Below, in pieces: positions 7,599 to 18,414 of a stretch of DNA of 33,799 bases (position 1 is its first letter; each line of letters opens with the position of its first letter). A model generated the notes under the pieces. That model had not been told where the DNA came from. It was given only the letters and a program-made list of their open reading frames with translations, and made no database searches. This DNA is from Ruminococcus sp. Its GTDB lineage: Bacteria > Bacillota > Clostridia > Oscillospirales > Acutalibacteraceae. The position numbers and the translations under genes were made by a program. The stretch is from NCBI GenBank assembly GCA_022511005.1, contig JAFLSJ010000011.1, positions 1 to 33,799 on the forward strand, written 5' to 3'.

Positions 7599-7679
7599 GT
7601 AGGGGCAACCCTTGCGGTTGCCCGAAAAATTCACTTATACGTTTTGTTATTTACGGGCGACCGCAAGGGTCGCCCCTAC
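7599..7679. repeat. Inverted pair of GCAAG-loop palindromic repeats
   Basis: Two copies of the repeat face each other: 7599-7624 (minus orientation, stem GGGCAACC/GGTTGCCC) and 7654-7679 (plus orientation, stem GGGCGACC/GGTCGCCC). As reverse complements they match at 24 of 26 positions. The two differences are an A:T for G:C swap on both sides of one stem pair, so pairing is preserved. The unit sits between the convergent terminators of the Nudix unit and rpoBC. Confidence 0.88.
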
Positions 7680-7700
7680 AATTTAAATTACACGTTCATA

Positions 7701-7741
7701 TAAAAACGCAAGCCTCAATGGTAAATTTACCATTGAGGCTT
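7701..7741 (-). terminator. rpoBC terminator
   Basis: A perfect 32-base palindrome (7710-7741; arms AAGCCTCAATGGTAAA and its complement), followed on the minus strand by TGCGTTTTTA. It lies 16 bases past the rpoC stop codon. Confidence 0.78.
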
Positions 7742-7757
7742 TATTTAAATGTTAATA

Positions 7758-10700
7758 TTATTGATTAACGGTTTGAGGAGTTGTGAGGTATTTGTTTTCT
7801 TCAAGCTGTACATCTCTGTATCTGTTCATACCTGTACCGGCAGGAATAATCTTGCCGATAATAACGTTTTCCTTAAGACCGAGAAGCGGATCAACCTTAC
7901 CCTTAATAGCCGCATCTGTAAGAACTCTTGTTGTTTCCTGGAATGATGCTGCTGAAAGGAAGCTGTCTGTTGCGAGAGCCGCCTTTGTAATACCAAGGAG
8001 AAGCTGAGTATATGTTGCTTCCTTAAGGTCTGTTTCACCGTTTGCAATTCTCTTTTGAATTTCTTCATTGGCAAAGAGAACTTCATTTCTGTCATACATC
8101 TGACCGGGCATAAAGCCTGTGCTTCCTGCTTCGTCAACCTTAACCTTCTTGAGCATCTGACGAACGATAATTTCAATGTGTTTATCGTTGATATCAACAC
8201 CCTGTAAACGGTAAGTACTCTGTACTTCGGAAATCAGGTAATCCTGAACTGCATCTGTACCGAGAATTTCAAGAATATCGTGAGGATTAACAGCACCGTC
8301 GGTGATTTTGTCACCTTTCTTAATATAGTCTCCCTCTGTAACCTTAACATGGAAACCGAATGGAATAAGATACTGTCTTTCTTCGCCTGTTTCTTTATCA
8401 TAAATTACGGCATGACGTGTATTCTTAATGTTTTCAAAGCGAACCTCACCGTCAATTTCACTGATAATTGCAAGGCTCTTAGGTTTACGTGACTCAAACA
8501 ATTCTTCAACACGGGGAAGACCCTGTGTAATATCTTCTGCTGATGCAACCCCACCGGTATGGAATGTTCTCATTGTAAGCTGTGTACCCGGCTCACCGAT
8601 AGACTGAGCCGCAATAATACCAACAGCCTCACCAACTGTAACAGGCATACCGTTTGCAAGGTTAGAACCGTAGCATTTTTTACAAGCACCATGTTTAGCA
8701 CGACAGCCGAGAACGCTGCGGATTCTTATGCTCTGAACGCCTGAGTTACAGATAATATCTGCTTCTTCATCGCCCATCATTACATCTTTGGATACAAGAA
8801 CATTACCGTTTTCATCACAGAAATCTTCAACAAGATATCTGCCCATTAAACGCTCGTGCATTGTTTCAATAGTATTGTTGCCTGACTTAATATCAAATAC
8901 TTCAAGACCTTCGTGAGTACCGCAGTCGTCTTCGTGGATAATAACTTCCTGAGATACATCAACAAGTCTTCTTGTAAGGTAACCTGAGTCAGCCGTTCTG
9001 AGGGCTGTATCTGCAAGACCTTTACGAGCTCCACGGGATGAAATAAAGTATTCCAAAATGTTAAGACCTTCACGGTAGTTAGCACGAATAGGAATTTCGA
9101 TTGTCTGACCTGATGTATTTGCAATAAGACCACGCATACCTGCAAGCTGACGAATCTGGCTCATACTACCACGGGCACCTGAATCAGCCATCATAAAGAT
9201 CGGGTTGTAGCGGTCAAGGTTTTTCTGGAGAGCGTCGGTAACATCGTTAGTTGCCTTTTCCCAAATTCTCAGCACTTCTTCATAACGCTCTTCATCTGAA
9301 CGCAGACCCATCATATATTCTTCCCTGATAATATCAACCTGCTCTTCCGCAGCCTTAATAAGAGCTTTCTTTGCAGGCGGAATTTCAGCATCACAAACAG
9401 CAACTGTAATAGCACTCTTTGTTGAATATTTATAACCCTGAGATTTAATGGCATCAAGCACCTGAGAGGTTTTCTCTGTGCCGTGAACCTTAATACAAGC
9501 ATCAATAATTTTTCCAAGTTCTTTCTTTTTAACAAGGAAATCTATTTCAAGCTTAAATCTGTCTTCAGGATTTGTTCTGTCAACAAAGCCTAAATCCTGA
9601 GGAATAGGATTGTTGAAAATTATCTTACCGATTGTTGTATCGATAATGCCGCTTTCTTCAACACCATTAAATTCAATAGTGCGACGAACCTTAATTTTAG
9701 AATGAAGTTCAATTACACCTGTCTGGTAAGCCATCATAGCTTCGTCAACATCTTTAAAGAACTTGCCTTCGCCCAATTCACCGTCTTTATCAAGTGTAAG
9801 ATAATAAGAACCGAGAATCATATCCTGTGTAGGAACTGCAACAGGACGTCCGTCGGAAGGCTTAAGCAGGTTATTGGCAGCAAGCATTAAGAATCTTGCC
9901 TCTGCCTGTGCCTCAGCAGAAAGAGGTACGTGAACAGCCATCTGGTCGCCGTCGAAGTCAGCGTTATAAGCTGTACAGGAAAGGGGATGAAGCTTAAGTG
10001 CTCTACCCTCAACAAGTACAGGCTCAAATGCCTGAATACCAAGTCTGTGAAGTGTAGGAGCACGGTTAAGAAGAACAGGGTGTCCCTTAATTACAACCTC
10101 AAGAGCATCCCAAACCTCAGGCTTAGCACGTTCAACAGCTTTTCTTGCGGCTTTAATATTAATTACTTCTTTAGTTTCAACAAGGCGCTTCATAACGAAA
10201 GGCTTGAAAAGTTCAAGTGCCATTTCCTTAGGAAGACCGCATTGATACATTTTAAGCTCAGGTCCTACAACGATAACAGAACGTCCGGAGTAGTCAACAC
10301 GCTTACCTAAAAGGTTCTGACGGAATCTACCCTGCTTACCTTTAAGCATATCTGAAAGTGACTTTAATGCTCTGTTGTTAGGTCCTGTAACAGGTCTGCC
10401 TCTTCTGCCGTTGTCAATAAGTGCATCAACAGCTTCCTGAAGCATACGCTTTTCGTTTCTGATAATAATATCAGGAGCCTGTAAATCTATAAGCTTTTTA
10501 AGACGGTTATTTCTGTTAATAACCCTTCTGTAAAGGTCGTTTAAGTCTGATGTTGCAAAACGACCGCCGTCAAGCTGAACCATCGGTCTGATGTCAGGCG
10601 GAATTACCGGAACAACATCAAGAATCATCCATTCAGGACGGTTGCCTGAATGTCTGAAGCTTTCAACAACATCAAGTCTTTTAAGAATTCTTACTCTCTT

Positions 10701-11303
10701 CTGACCTGTTGCGTCTTCAAGCTCCGCTTTAAGCTGTGCTGAAAGTTCGTCAAGGTCGATTTCCTCTAAGAGCTCTTTAATTGCTTCAGCACCCATAGAT
10801 GCCTTAAAGTCATCTTCATACTTTTCACGCATATCGCGGTATTCAGATTCTGTTAAGAACTGCATCTTTTCAAGGTCACGGCAATCGCCCGGATCTGTTA
10901 CTATATAAGAAGCAAAATACAGAACTTCTTCAAGTTTTCTCGGAGAAATGTCAAGCATAAGAGAAATTCTTGAGGGAATACCTTTAAAGTACCAGATATG
11001 TGACACAGGAGCGGCAAGCTCAATGTGACCCATACGTTCTCTTCTTACCTTTGCTCTTGTAACCTCAACACCGCAGCGGTCGCAGACTTTACCCTTAAAA
11101 CGGATTCTTTTATACTTTCCGCAGTGACATTCCCAGTCCTTTGTAGGTCCGAAAATACGCTCGCAGAAAAGACCGTCACGTTCAGGTTTAAGTGTACGGT
11201 AGTTAATGGTTTCAGGCTTTTTAACCTCGCCGTATGACCATTCACGAATTTTGTCCGGAGATGCAAGTCCGATTTTAATTGAATCAAAAACAATATTTTC
11301 CAT
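7758..11303 (-). CDS. rpoC: DNA-directed RNA polymerase subunit beta'
   Basis: Largest catalytic subunit of RNA polymerase, 1181 residues, typical of Firmicutes beta' and lacking the large insertions found in proteobacteria. The N-terminal zinc site [20 protein letters not shown], the active-site magnesium loop [12 protein letters not shown], the bridge-helix/trigger-loop region ([12 protein letters not shown], then [19 protein letters not shown]) and the second zinc cluster ([13 protein letters not shown]) are all intact. AAGGAGG lies 11 bases upstream of the ATG. It begins 14 bases after the rpoB stop codon, so the two are cotranscribed. Confidence 0.98.
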   Translation of the reverse strand: MENIVFDSIKIGLASPDKIREWSYGEVKKPETINYRTLKPERDGLFCERIFGPTKDWECHCGKYKRIRFKGKVCDRCGVEVTRAKVRRERMGHIELAAPVSHIWYFKGIPSRISLMLDISPRKLEEVLYFASYIVTDPGDCRDLEKMQFLTESEYRDMREKYEDDFKASMGAEAIKELLEEIDLDELSAQLKAELEDATGQKRVRILKRLDVVESFRHSGNRPEWMILDVVPVIPPDIRPMVQLDGGRFATSDLNDLYRRVINRNNRLKKLIDLQAPDIIIRNEKRMLQEAVDALIDNGRRGRPVTGPNNRALKSLSDMLKGKQGRFRQNLLGKRVDYSGRSVIVVGPELKMYQCGLPKEMALELFKPFVMKRLVETKEVINIKAARKAVERAKPEVWDALEVVIKGHPVLLNRAPTLHRLGIQAFEPVLVEGRALKLHPLSCTAYNADFDGDQMAVHVPLSAEAQAEARFLMLAANNLLKPSDGRPVAVPTQDMILGSYYLTLDKDGELGEGKFFKDVDEAMMAYQTGVIELHSKIKVRRTIEFNGVEESGIIDTTIGKIIFNNPIPQDLGFVDRTNPEDRFKLEIDFLVKKKELGKIIDACIKVHGTEKTSQVLDAIKSQGYKYSTKSAITVAVCDAEIPPAKKALIKAAEEQVDIIREEYMMGLRSDEERYEEVLRIWEKATNDVTDALQKNLDRYNPIFMMADSGARGSMSQIRQLAGMRGLIANTSGQTIEIPIRANYREGLNILEYFISSRGARKGLADTALRTADSGYLTRRLVDVSQEVIIHEDDCGTHEGLEVFDIKSGNNTIETMHERLMGRYLVEDFCDENGNVLVSKDVMMGDEEADIICNSGVQSIRIRSVLGCRAKHGACKKCYGSNLANGMPVTVGEAVGIIAAQSIGEPGTQLTMRTFHTGGVASAEDITQGLPRVEELFESRKPKSLAIISEIDGEVRFENIKNTRHAVIYDKETGEERQYLIPFGFHVKVTEGDYIKKGDKITDGAVNPHDILEILGTDAVQDYLISEVQSTYRLQGVDINDKHIEIIVRQMLKKVKVDEAGSTGFMPGQMYDRNEVLFANEEIQKRIANGETDLKEATYTQLLLGITKAALATDSFLSAASFQETTRVLTDAAIKGKVDPLLGLKENVIIGKIIPAGTGMNRYRDVQLEENKYLTTPQTVNQ

Positions 11304-11317
11304 TATTACACTCCTCC

Positions 11318-14300
11318 TTAAAATTCGTCGCTGTCGTCAATATCAAATGTATCATCTACATCATCAATGATTGATGACTCGTCAAACATATTACCTTCTT
11401 CTGAATCCTCATCAAGAAGGAAGCCGTCCATTGTTGTCATAACATTCTCTTCATCAAGAGTTGTTTCATCATTTGCTACCGGAAGATCTTCATCTTCTTC
11501 AAACTTCTGTTTCAAGTCGATTTCATCGTTATTTTTATCAAGAACAGAAACATCGAGTGACAATGACTGAAGCTCCTTAATAAGAACTTTAAATGATTCG
11601 GGAATTCCCGGAGCAGGAATGTTCTGTCCCTTAACAATAGCTTCGTAAGTTTTAACACGGCCTACAACATCATCAGATTTAACAGTAAGAATTTCCTGTA
11701 ATGTATAAGCTGCGCCGTAAGCCTCAAGCGCCCAAACTTCCATTTCGCCGAAACGCTGACCGCCGAACTGTGCCTTACCGCCCAGAGGCTGCTGTGTAAC
11801 AAGTGAATACGGACCTGTGCTTCTTGCATGGATTTTATCATCAACAAGGTGATGAAGCTTAAGGTAATACATATAACCTACGGTTACAGGGTTATCAAAT
11901 CTGTCGCCTGTTCTTCCGTCTATAAGCCATGTTTTACCGTCTTCATTATATCCTGCGTCTTTTAACGCTTCAAATATATCCTGCTCGTGAGCTCCGTCAA
12001 ATACAGGGGTCATAATCTTCCAGCCAAGAGCCTTTGCAGCATATCCCAAGTGAACCTCAAGCACCTGTCCGATGTTCATACGGGAAGGTACGCCTAATGG
12101 GTTCAGTACGATATCAAGAGGTGTACCGTCAGGTAAGAACGGCATATCTTCAACAGGTAAAATTCTTGATACAACACCCTTATTACCGTGTCGACCTGCC
12201 ATCTTATCGCCAACGCTGATTTTACGCTTCTGAGCAATATAGCATCTTACAACCTTGTTTACGCCGGGCTGTAATTCATTTCTGCTGTTTTCACGGGTAA
12301 ATACTTTAACATCAACAACGATACCGCTTTCGCCGTGAGGAACTCTTAAAGATGTATCTCTTACCTCTCTTGCCTTTTCACCGAAAATAGCACGGAGAAG
12401 TCTTTCCTCGGCAGTAAGCTCTGTTTCACCCTTAGGTGTAACCTTACCTACAAGAATATCGCCTGCGTGAACCTCTGAACCGATATGAATAATACCGTTT
12501 TCGTCAAGGTCTTTAAGCATATCCTCGCCTACCTGAGGAATATCTCTTGTGATTTCTTCAGGTCCCAGCTTTGTATCTCTTGCCTCTGTATCATACTCTT
12601 CAATATGGATAGATGTATAAACATCATCTCTTACGATTTTTTCATTGATAAGAACAGCATCCTCGTAGTTATAACCTTCCCAGGTCATAAATCCGATAAG
12701 TGCGTTTTTACCGAGAGAAATTTCACCGTTCTTAGTTGCAGGGCCGTCGGCAAGAACCTCACCCTTAACAACTCTCTGTCCCTTAGAAACAACAGGAATC
12801 TGGTTAAAGCAGGTACCCTGGTTGGAACGGAGGAATTTAATTACCTCATGGTCAACGATTTTTCCGTTATCATACTGAACACGAACGTGGTCAGCGTCAA
12901 CAGAAAGCACAAGACCATCGTCATCTGCAAGCACGCAGACACCTGAGTCAACACCTGCTTTGTACTCCATACCTGTACCGACAATTGGTGAATCGGTAAC
13001 CATAAGAGGTACAGCCTGTCTCTGCATGTTTGAACCCATAAGTGCACGGTTTGCGTCATCGTTTTCAAGGAACGGAATCATTGCAGTAGCAACAGAAACT
13101 ACCATTCTCGGAGATACATCCATATAGTCAAATCTATCGGGAGTATACTCAACGAATCCGTCTCTGTATCTGCCTACTACTTTGCTGTTTTTGAAATGAC
13201 CGTTTTCGTCTAAAGGCTCGTTAGCCTGTGCTACAACGAATTCGTCTTCCATATCAGCTGTCATATAAACAACTTCGTCTGTAACAACTCCTGTTTCCTT
13301 ATTAATTTTACGGAAAGGAGCTTCAATAAAGCCGTATTTATTAATTCTTGCAAAGGTTGCAAGATATGAGATAAGTCCAATGTTAGGACCTTCAGGAGTT
13401 TCAATAGGACACATACGTCCGTAGTGGGTATAGTGAACGTCTCGAACCTCGAATCCTGCACGGTCTCTTGAAAGACCGCCCGGACCTAAGGCTGAAAGTC
13501 TTCTTTTATGTGTAAGCTCTGCAAGAGGGTTAGTCTGATCCATAAACTGTGACAGAGGTGATGAACCGAAGAACTCTTTAATTGCAGCAGTTACAGGTCT
13601 TATGTTAATAAGTGTGTTAGGTGAAAGTGTTTCCAAATCCTGAGCCTGAAGAGTCATTCTTTCTCTGATAACTCTTTCAAGACGTGAGAAGCCGATTCTG
13701 AACTGGTTTTGAAGCAATTCACCTACACTGCGGATTCTTCTGTTACCTAAGTGGTCAATATCATCTGTTAAGCCTACACCCTCGGCAAGGCAGTTCATAT
13801 AGTTAATTGTAGCAAAAATATCGTCAATGATAATGTGGTTGGGAACAAGCTCTGCATAACGGCTTATGAGCATTTCTTTAACTTCTTCCTCGTCCTGTGC
13901 ATTATCAAGAATTTCACAAAGAACAGTGAATTTAACTTTTTCGTTAATTCCGCACTCTTTCTCTGCGTCAAAGTCAACATAATTTTTAATGTCAACCATT
14001 CCGTTAGAAATGATTTTAACGATTTTATCGTTTTTATCAGCAAGCCTTACAACAGCTGTATCTACGCCTGCGTTTTCAATTTCAATTGCAAGGTCTCTTG
14101 AAATTTTATCGCCTCTGTTTGCCATAACCTCGCCTGTGCGTGGGTTAGCAATAGGCTCAGCAAGAATCTGACCTGTAAGACGCTGTGAAATACCAAGCTT
14201 TTTGTTGTATTTATAGCGGCCTACTCTTGACATATCATAACGCTTAGGATCAAAGAATAGATTATTAAGGTGGGTTTGAGCACTTTCAACTGTAGGAGGC

Positions 14301-15037
14301 TCACTTGGACGAAGCTTTCTGTAAACCTCTAAAAGACCTTCTTCAACAGAGCCGGTAGTATCCTTGTCAATTGTAGCTTTCATTCTGTCATCGTCGCCGA
14401 AACACTCAAGAATTTCTGCGTCGGTGCCTAATCCTAAAGCTCTGATAAATGCAGTAATAGGAACTTTTCTGTTTTTATCAATACGCACATAGAAAACGTC
14501 ATTTACATCGTTTTCATATTCAAGCCAGGCGCCTCTGTTAGGAATAACAGTTGAACTGAACAGCTCTTTACCTGTTTTATCGTGCTCCATTTTGTAGTAA
14601 ACGCCGGGGCTTCTTACAAGCTGTGATACAATAACACGCTCAGCACCGTTAATAATAAATGTGCCGCTTGGCGTCATCAAAGGGAAATCTCCCATAAATA
14701 CATTAGATTCTTTAATTTCGCCTGTTTCTTTGTTAAGAAGTCTTGCAGTAACTCTGAGTGCCGCAGAATATGTTGCGTCTCTTTCCTTACACTCAATTAC
14801 ACTGTAATTAGGCTTATCAACATCTAAAGTATAGTCGATAAAATCAAGAACTAAGTTACCGGTATAATCGGTAATACCTGAAACATCCTTGAATACTTCC
14901 TTCAGACCTTCTTCAAGAAACCACTTGTAAGAATTTTTCTGCACCTCGATAAGATTCGGCATATCGATAACTTCATCAATTTTGCCAAAGCTCATCCTTT
15001 CGTTGTTGCCAAGCTTTACAGGTTTGACATTAACCAT
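11318..15037 (-). CDS. rpoB: DNA-directed RNA polymerase subunit beta
   Basis: Beta subunit of RNA polymerase, 1239 residues from my chosen start. The ATG at 15037 ([20 protein letters not shown]) has AAAGGAGTG upstream; the open frame extends 33 codons further, but that stretch lies in the leader and has no ribosome site. The rifampicin region is intact and of sensitive type ([13 protein letters not shown], then [13 protein letters not shown]). The C-terminus carries a long acidic tail (about 55 residues rich in Asp and Glu, ending [11 protein letters not shown]). No ribosomal protein gene (rplL/rplJ) precedes it within the window; instead a separate promoter (15250-15278) and a leader of about 205 bases lie upstream. 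Confidence 0.97.
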   Translation of the reverse strand: MVNVKPVKLGNNERMSFGKIDEVIDMPNLIEVQKNSYKWFLEEGLKEVFKDVSGITDYTGNLVLDFIDYTLDVDKPNYSVIECKERDATYSAALRVTARLLNKETGEIKESNVFMGDFPLMTPSGTFIINGAERVIVSQLVRSPGVYYKMEHDKTGKELFSSTVIPNRGAWLEYENDVNDVFYVRIDKNRKVPITAFIRALGLGTDAEILECFGDDDRMKATIDKDTTGSVEEGLLEVYRKLRPSEPPTVESAQTHLNNLFFDPKRYDMSRVGRYKYNKKLGISQRLTGQILAEPIANPRTGEVMANRGDKISRDLAIEIENAGVDTAVVRLADKNDKIVKIISNGMVDIKNYVDFDAEKECGINEKVKFTVLCEILDNAQDEEEVKEMLISRYAELVPNHIIIDDIFATINYMNCLAEGVGLTDDIDHLGNRRIRSVGELLQNQFRIGFSRLERVIRERMTLQAQDLETLSPNTLINIRPVTAAIKEFFGSSPLSQFMDQTNPLAELTHKRRLSALGPGGLSRDRAGFEVRDVHYTHYGRMCPIETPEGPNIGLISYLATFARINKYGFIEAPFRKINKETGVVTDEVVYMTADMEDEFVVAQANEPLDENGHFKNSKVVGRYRDGFVEYTPDRFDYMDVSPRMVVSVATAMIPFLENDDANRALMGSNMQRQAVPLMVTDSPIVGTGMEYKAGVDSGVCVLADDDGLVLSVDADHVRVQYDNGKIVDHEVIKFLRSNQGTCFNQIPVVSKGQRVVKGEVLADGPATKNGEISLGKNALIGFMTWEGYNYEDAVLINEKIVRDDVYTSIHIEEYDTEARDTKLGPEEITRDIPQVGEDMLKDLDENGIIHIGSEVHAGDILVGKVTPKGETELTAEERLLRAIFGEKAREVRDTSLRVPHGESGIVVDVKVFTRENSRNELQPGVNKVVRCYIAQKRKISVGDKMAGRHGNKGVVSRILPVEDMPFLPDGTPLDIVLNPLGVPSRMNIGQVLEVHLGYAAKALGWKIMTPVFDGAHEQDIFEALKDAGYNEDGKTWLIDGRTGDRFDNPVTVGYMYYLKLHHLVDDKIHARSTGPYSLVTQQPLGGKAQFGGQRFGEMEVWALEAYGAAYTLQEILTVKSDDVVGRVKTYEAIVKGQNIPAPGIPESFKVLIKELQSLSLDVSVLDKNNDEIDLKQKFEEDEDLPVANDETTLDEENVMTTMDGFLLDEDSEEGNMFDESSIIDDVDDTFDIDDSDEF

Positions 15038-15249
15038 AGGCGTATCCACTCCTTTAATATAGTCGTTCCATAACCGAACTGCATCGGTTTTATATAATAC
15101 TAATCTCCGATTAGTATAAAAAGGGAAATGTAACAAAATTGTTGTTAAAAACCTCTTGACAACAATGCATATTGCGTGATAATATTCCTTTGTTACAAAA
15201 GATTTTTTATTAAATTTTGGTACTTATCCCCATTATGGTACATTCTATA

Positions 15250-15278
15250 ATTTTATTACCCTTCGGGCAACTTGTCAA
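15250..15278 (-). promoter_or_regulatory. Promoter of rpoBC
   Basis: Minus strand: -35 TTGACA (15278-15273), 17-bp spacer, -10 TAAAAT (15255-15250). Confidence 0.82.
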
Positions 15279-15329
15279 GTGGTTTATGGGAAATTTTTTA
15301 AAAAAATTATGTATTTTTTAACTTTATTT

Positions 15330-15366
15330 CCGCAGAAGCATTAAAACGCTTCTGCGGTTAATTTTT
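15330..15366. terminator. Hairpin terminator between rpoB and spoVAC
   Basis: 10-bp stem CCGCAGAAGC/GCTTCTGCGG (15330-15339, 15348-15357). The better T-tract (TTAATTTTTG) is on the plus strand, although the gene that would need it (spoVAC-like) runs on the minus strand, where the tail is A/T mixed. The direction is therefore uncertain. Confidence 0.55.
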
Positions 15367-15471
15367 GTTCAAAAAGAAACACCCGGCACAGTTTAAATTT
15401 TTATCAGCCAATTATTTTAAAAATGTAACCTTCCGTTTGTTGTTTTTCCGCTCCGTTTTCTTTATTATTAA

Positions 15472-15930
15472 TTAATAATACACCACAATTCCAAACAGGC
15501 TCATTATCCATATTATCAAACCGTACAATACACTTGCCGATACGCCGTAAACAATTACAGGTCCTGCAATTACAAACATTTTTGCACCAAGACCCAGCAC
15601 AAATCCCTCTGTTTTAAAATCTATTGCAGGAGAAGCCACTGAATTTGCAAAGCCTGTAATGGGAACAAGTGTACCTGCCCCTGCGTGCTTTGCAATATTG
15701 TCATAACAACCTATAGCTGTAAAAAGCACTCCTAAAAATATAAGCGAAACGGAAGTAACTGTTTTTGCTATCTCCTTATTAAGTCCTGCTGAAATATACA
15801 GTTCCGTTAAAATCTGTCCCAATGTGCATATTGCTCCTCCAATGAGAAAAGCCATAATACAATTCACCCAAATTTTGCTTTTCTTTGACTTGTCTGTCAC
15901 AATTTGTTGATATTCTTTTTTTGGTAACAT
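15472..15930 (-). CDS. spoVAC: SpoVAC/SpoVAEb-family stage V sporulation protein
   Basis: A 152-residue membrane protein of the SpoVAC/SpoVAEb family, part of the channel that moves dipicolinic acid into forespores and out at germination. The start is YQQIVTDKSKKSKIWVNCIMAFLIGGAICTLGQ, the characteristic SpoVAC opening. It is followed by hydrophobic helices and the conserved AGAGTLVPITGFANSVASPAIDFKTEG loop region. I start it at the ATG at 15930, which has AAGGAG seven bases upstream; the open frame runs 15 codons further to a TTG without a ribosome site. SpoVAD and SpoVAE genes, usually adjacent, are absent here. The gene implies that the organism can sporulate. Confidence 0.88.
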   Translation of the reverse strand: MLPKKEYQQIVTDKSKKSKIWVNCIMAFLIGGAICTLGQILTELYISAGLNKEIAKTVTSVSLIFLGVLFTAIGCYDNIAKHAGAGTLVPITGFANSVASPAIDFKTEGFVLGLGAKMFVIAGPVIVYGVSASVLYGLIIWIMSLFGIVVYY

Positions 15931-16040
15931 ATAATTGCTCCTTATTTTAGATGTATTTGCTTTTATTTTTGCCAAATATTTTATTATTATTAAAAGTAAT
16001 ATTTTTTAATTTATCTGTTTATTTTTTTGCATATATATAG

Positions 16041-16046
16041 TATAAT
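16041..16046 (+). promoter_or_regulatory. -10 element for the cysteine desulfurase-thiI operon
   Basis: TATAAT 34 bases before the TTG start. The corresponding -35 (TTTATT at 16018-16023, 17-bp spacer) is poor, so the promoter is weak or needs help. Confidence 0.4.
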
Positions 16047-16080
16047 AAAGTGTAATAAACTTTTACTGGAGGAAATGTGT

Positions 16081-17214
16081 TTGGAACATTACCTTGACAA
16101 CAGCGCAACCACAAAGGTTTCAAGGGCGGCGGCAGAAAAGGCTCTTGAGCTTATGTGTGAAAATTACGGTAATGCCTCATCTTTACATTCATTGGGAATA
16201 AAGGCGGAAGCAGAGCTTGAAAACTCAAGAAAAATAATTGCAAAGGCGCTGGGCTGTGAAAGCGACGAAATATATTTTACAAGCGGCGGAACAGAAGCAA
16301 ACAACACAGCGATTTTCGGAGCCGTTAAAACGCTTAAACGACGTGGCAATAAAATTGTCACCTCATCTGTAGAGCACAGCAGTGTTTTAGAAGCAATGAA
16401 AGAGCTTGAAAATCAAGGATTTGAGGTTATCTATCTTTCCCCCGATGAAAACGGGGTAATTACAGCAGATAAAATCAAAAATGCTGTTGATAACAAAACG
16501 ATTCTTGTTTCAATAATGACAGCCAACAATGAGACAGGCTCAATAAATGATGTTTCAAAAATACAGAAGATAGTTGTAAATAATAATTCTCCTGCACTGA
16601 TTCACACAGATGCCGTACAGGCGTTTGGCAAAATCAATATAAAGACTAAAAAATCAGGCGTTGACCTTATGACCATAAGCGCTCATAAAATTCACGGTCC
16701 AAAGGGAATCGGCGCTTTGTACATAAAAAAAGGCAAAAGAATCGCTCCCCTGCATTTCGGCGGAGAACAGGAAAAAAAGCTTCGTCCCGGAACTGAGGCG
16801 CTTCCTTTAATCGGCGCATTGGGTGTGGCGGTCTCAGAGCTTGAAATAGAAAAAAACTATGAAAAAATCTCCGCTTTAAACAGCTATGCAAAAAGCAGGC
16901 TGTCTGAGATTCAGGGAGTTTCATTTAACAGCAAAGACGACGCACTCCCCTATATTATTAATATCTCGGTAAAAGGCATAAGGAGCGAAACAATGCTTCA
17001 TTTTCTTGCTCAAAATGAAGTTTACGTTTCCAGCGGAAGTGCCTGTGCAAAAGGAAAACCAAGCCATGTTTTAAACGCAATGGGTATAGATAAAGATACC
17101 GCAGACAGTTCCATAAGAATAAGCTTTTCAAAATTCAATACAGAAGAAGATGTTGATTTTCTTGTAAAATATATTAAGCAAGGGTTAGAGACTCTTGTAA
17201 AAAAACAATACTAA
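16081..17214 (+). CDS. Cysteine desulfurase (NifS/IscS family)
   Basis: A PLP enzyme of 378 residues that takes sulfur from cysteine as an enzyme-bound persulfide. Seen: N-terminal HYLDNSATTKVS, PLP lysine Lys203 in SAHKIHGPKGIG, and catalytic Cys322 in SSGSACAKGKPSHVL. I start it at TTG (16081), eight bases after GGAGG; an ATG at 16075 lies only two bases from that site, and upstream codons lack one. It is followed 15 bases later by thiI. This is the common Firmicutes arrangement (NifZ-ThiI of Bacillus), in which the desulfurase supplies sulfur for 4-thiouridine in tRNA. That partnership is inferred from context. Confidence 0.92.
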   Translation: MEHYLDNSATTKVSRAAAEKALELMCENYGNASSLHSLGIKAEAELENSRKIIAKALGCESDEIYFTSGGTEANNTAIFGAVKTLKRRGNKIVTSSVEHSSVLEAMKELENQGFEVIYLSPDENGVITADKIKNAVDNKTILVSIMTANNETGSINDVSKIQKIVVNNNSPALIHTDAVQAFGKINIKTKKSGVDLMTISAHKIHGPKGIGALYIKKGKRIAPLHFGGEQEKKLRPGTEALPLIGALGVAVSELEIEKNYEKISALNSYAKSRLSEIQGVSFNSKDDALPYIINISVKGIRSETMLHFLAQNEVYVSSGSACAKGKPSHVLNAMGIDKDTADSSIRISFSKFNTEEDVDFLVKYIKQGLETLVKKQY

Positions 17215-17229
17215 ACTCGGAAGGTAAAA

Positions 17230-18411
17230 ATGAAAGAAGTAATTTTAATAAAAGACGGCGAAATTGCCCTGAAAGGTCTTAACAGAAGAAGCTTTGAAGA
17301 TGTTTTAAAAAAGAATATTAAGCTTTCTCTTTACGGCTTAGGTAAATTCAAAATCACCTCGGCTCAGTCAACAACTTATGTTACTCCTTTGTCGGAGGAT
17401 TTTGACTTAGACGAAGCCTGTGAGAGAGTTTCCAGAATATTCGGTATAGTTTCTTTTTCAAGGGCAGGTGTCTGTGAAAAAGATTTAGATGAAATTTTAG
17501 ATTTCGCGCCCAGATATCTTGCTGAACAGCTTGAGGATATTAAAACTTTTAAGGTAGAAGCAAAACGCTCAGACAAAAAGTTTCCTTATAAATCACCTGA
17601 AATATGCAGGGAATTAGGAGGCAAAATTTTAGAAAAGTTCCCTCATCTTACTGTTGACGTTCATAATCCCGATGCAGTCGTTACAGTAGAGGTAAGAGAT
17701 TTTGGAACATATATTCATACAAATCCTTGCAGAGGTGCAGGCGGTATTCCTGTAGGAACAGGCGGAAATGCCGCAATTTTAATCAGCGGAGGTATTGATT
17801 CTCCGGTTGCCGCTTATATGATGGCAAAGCGAGGAGTTAAGCTTACTGCAATTCACTTTGCAAGTCCGCCATATACAAGCGAAAGAGCGGAGCAAAAGGT
17901 AGTTAAACTGCTTAAAAAGGTATGCCGTTACAGTGGTCCTATGACAATGTACACAGTACCCTTTACAAAAATTCAGGAAACTATCAAGGACAAATGTCCC
18001 GAAGAGCTTTTCACAATTATTATGAGAAGACTTATGATGAAAATATCAGAAAGAATCGCAAGAGATAACGACTGCTCAGCTTTGATTACAGGCGAAAGCT
18101 TAGGTCAGGTTGCGAGCCAGACAATTCACGCTATCGGCTGTACCGACGAAGCTTCGGATATGGTAGTTTTCAGACCGTTAATCGGTATGGATAAGCAGGA
18201 GATAATCGATATTTCCTATAAAATAGACACATTTGAAACATCTATTGAACCCTATGAGGATTGCTGTACTGTATTTACACCAAAGCATCCCCGTACAAGA
18301 CCGATTTTAAAGTATGTTAAACAGGCTGAAGATTCAGCAAACTTCGGAGATATGATCGAAGAGGCTCTGCAAAATCTTAAAATCACTAATATTAATCAAA
18401 GGGAGGACTAA
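17230..18411 (+). CDS. thiI: tRNA 4-thiouridine synthase ThiI
   Basis: A 393-residue ThiI that activates U8 of tRNA with ATP and inserts sulfur. N-terminal ferredoxin-like and THUMP domains (about residues 1-165, starting KEVILIKDGEIALKG) precede the PP-loop ATP site ISGGIDSPVAAYMM (about residues 185-198). The conserved LITGESLGQVASQT and EDCCTVFTPKHP are present. There is no C-terminal rhodanese domain, so sulfur must come from another protein, most simply the desulfurase just upstream. GGAAGG lies upstream of the ATG. Its last codons contain the GGGAGG ribosome site of the next gene. Confidence 0.95.
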   Translation: MKEVILIKDGEIALKGLNRRSFEDVLKKNIKLSLYGLGKFKITSAQSTTYVTPLSEDFDLDEACERVSRIFGIVSFSRAGVCEKDLDEILDFAPRYLAEQLEDIKTFKVEAKRSDKKFPYKSPEICRELGGKILEKFPHLTVDVHNPDAVVTVEVRDFGTYIHTNPCRGAGGIPVGTGGNAAILISGGIDSPVAAYMMAKRGVKLTAIHFASPPYTSERAEQKVVKLLKKVCRYSGPMTMYTVPFTKIQETIKDKCPEELFTIIMRRLMMKISERIARDNDCSALITGESLGQVASQTIHAIGCTDEASDMVVFRPLIGMDKQEIIDISYKIDTFETSIEPYEDCCTVFTPKHPRTRPILKYVKQAEDSANFGDMIEEALQNLKITNINQRED

Positions 18412-18414
18412 TAT

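Larger units (their letters stand above)
15038..15471. other. rpoB leader and gene-free spacer
   Basis: No gene is visible. From the rpoB promoter the transcript has about 205 bases of leader. Around 15137-15166 this contains inverted arms (plus strand ATTGTTGT at 15138-15145 and ACAACAAT at 15159-15166), a possible attenuator-type hairpin. Beyond the promoter lie AT-rich sequence and the hairpin at 15330-15357. Confidence 0.5.

Noticed and set aside
30..7679. CRISPR array from the repeated GC-rich palindromes
   Set aside because: Copies are widely and irregularly spaced, differ in stem bases, occur in both orientations, and no cas gene is present.
12485..12946. 153-codon plus-strand frame opposite rpoB
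   Set aside because: Fully inside conserved rpoB, with no ribosome site and no protein-like pattern.
15038..15136. N-terminal extension of rpoB by 33 codons
   Set aside because: The extension ([13 protein letters not shown]...) has no ribosome site and is not part of the known beta subunit, whereas the ATG at 15037 has AAAGGAG.
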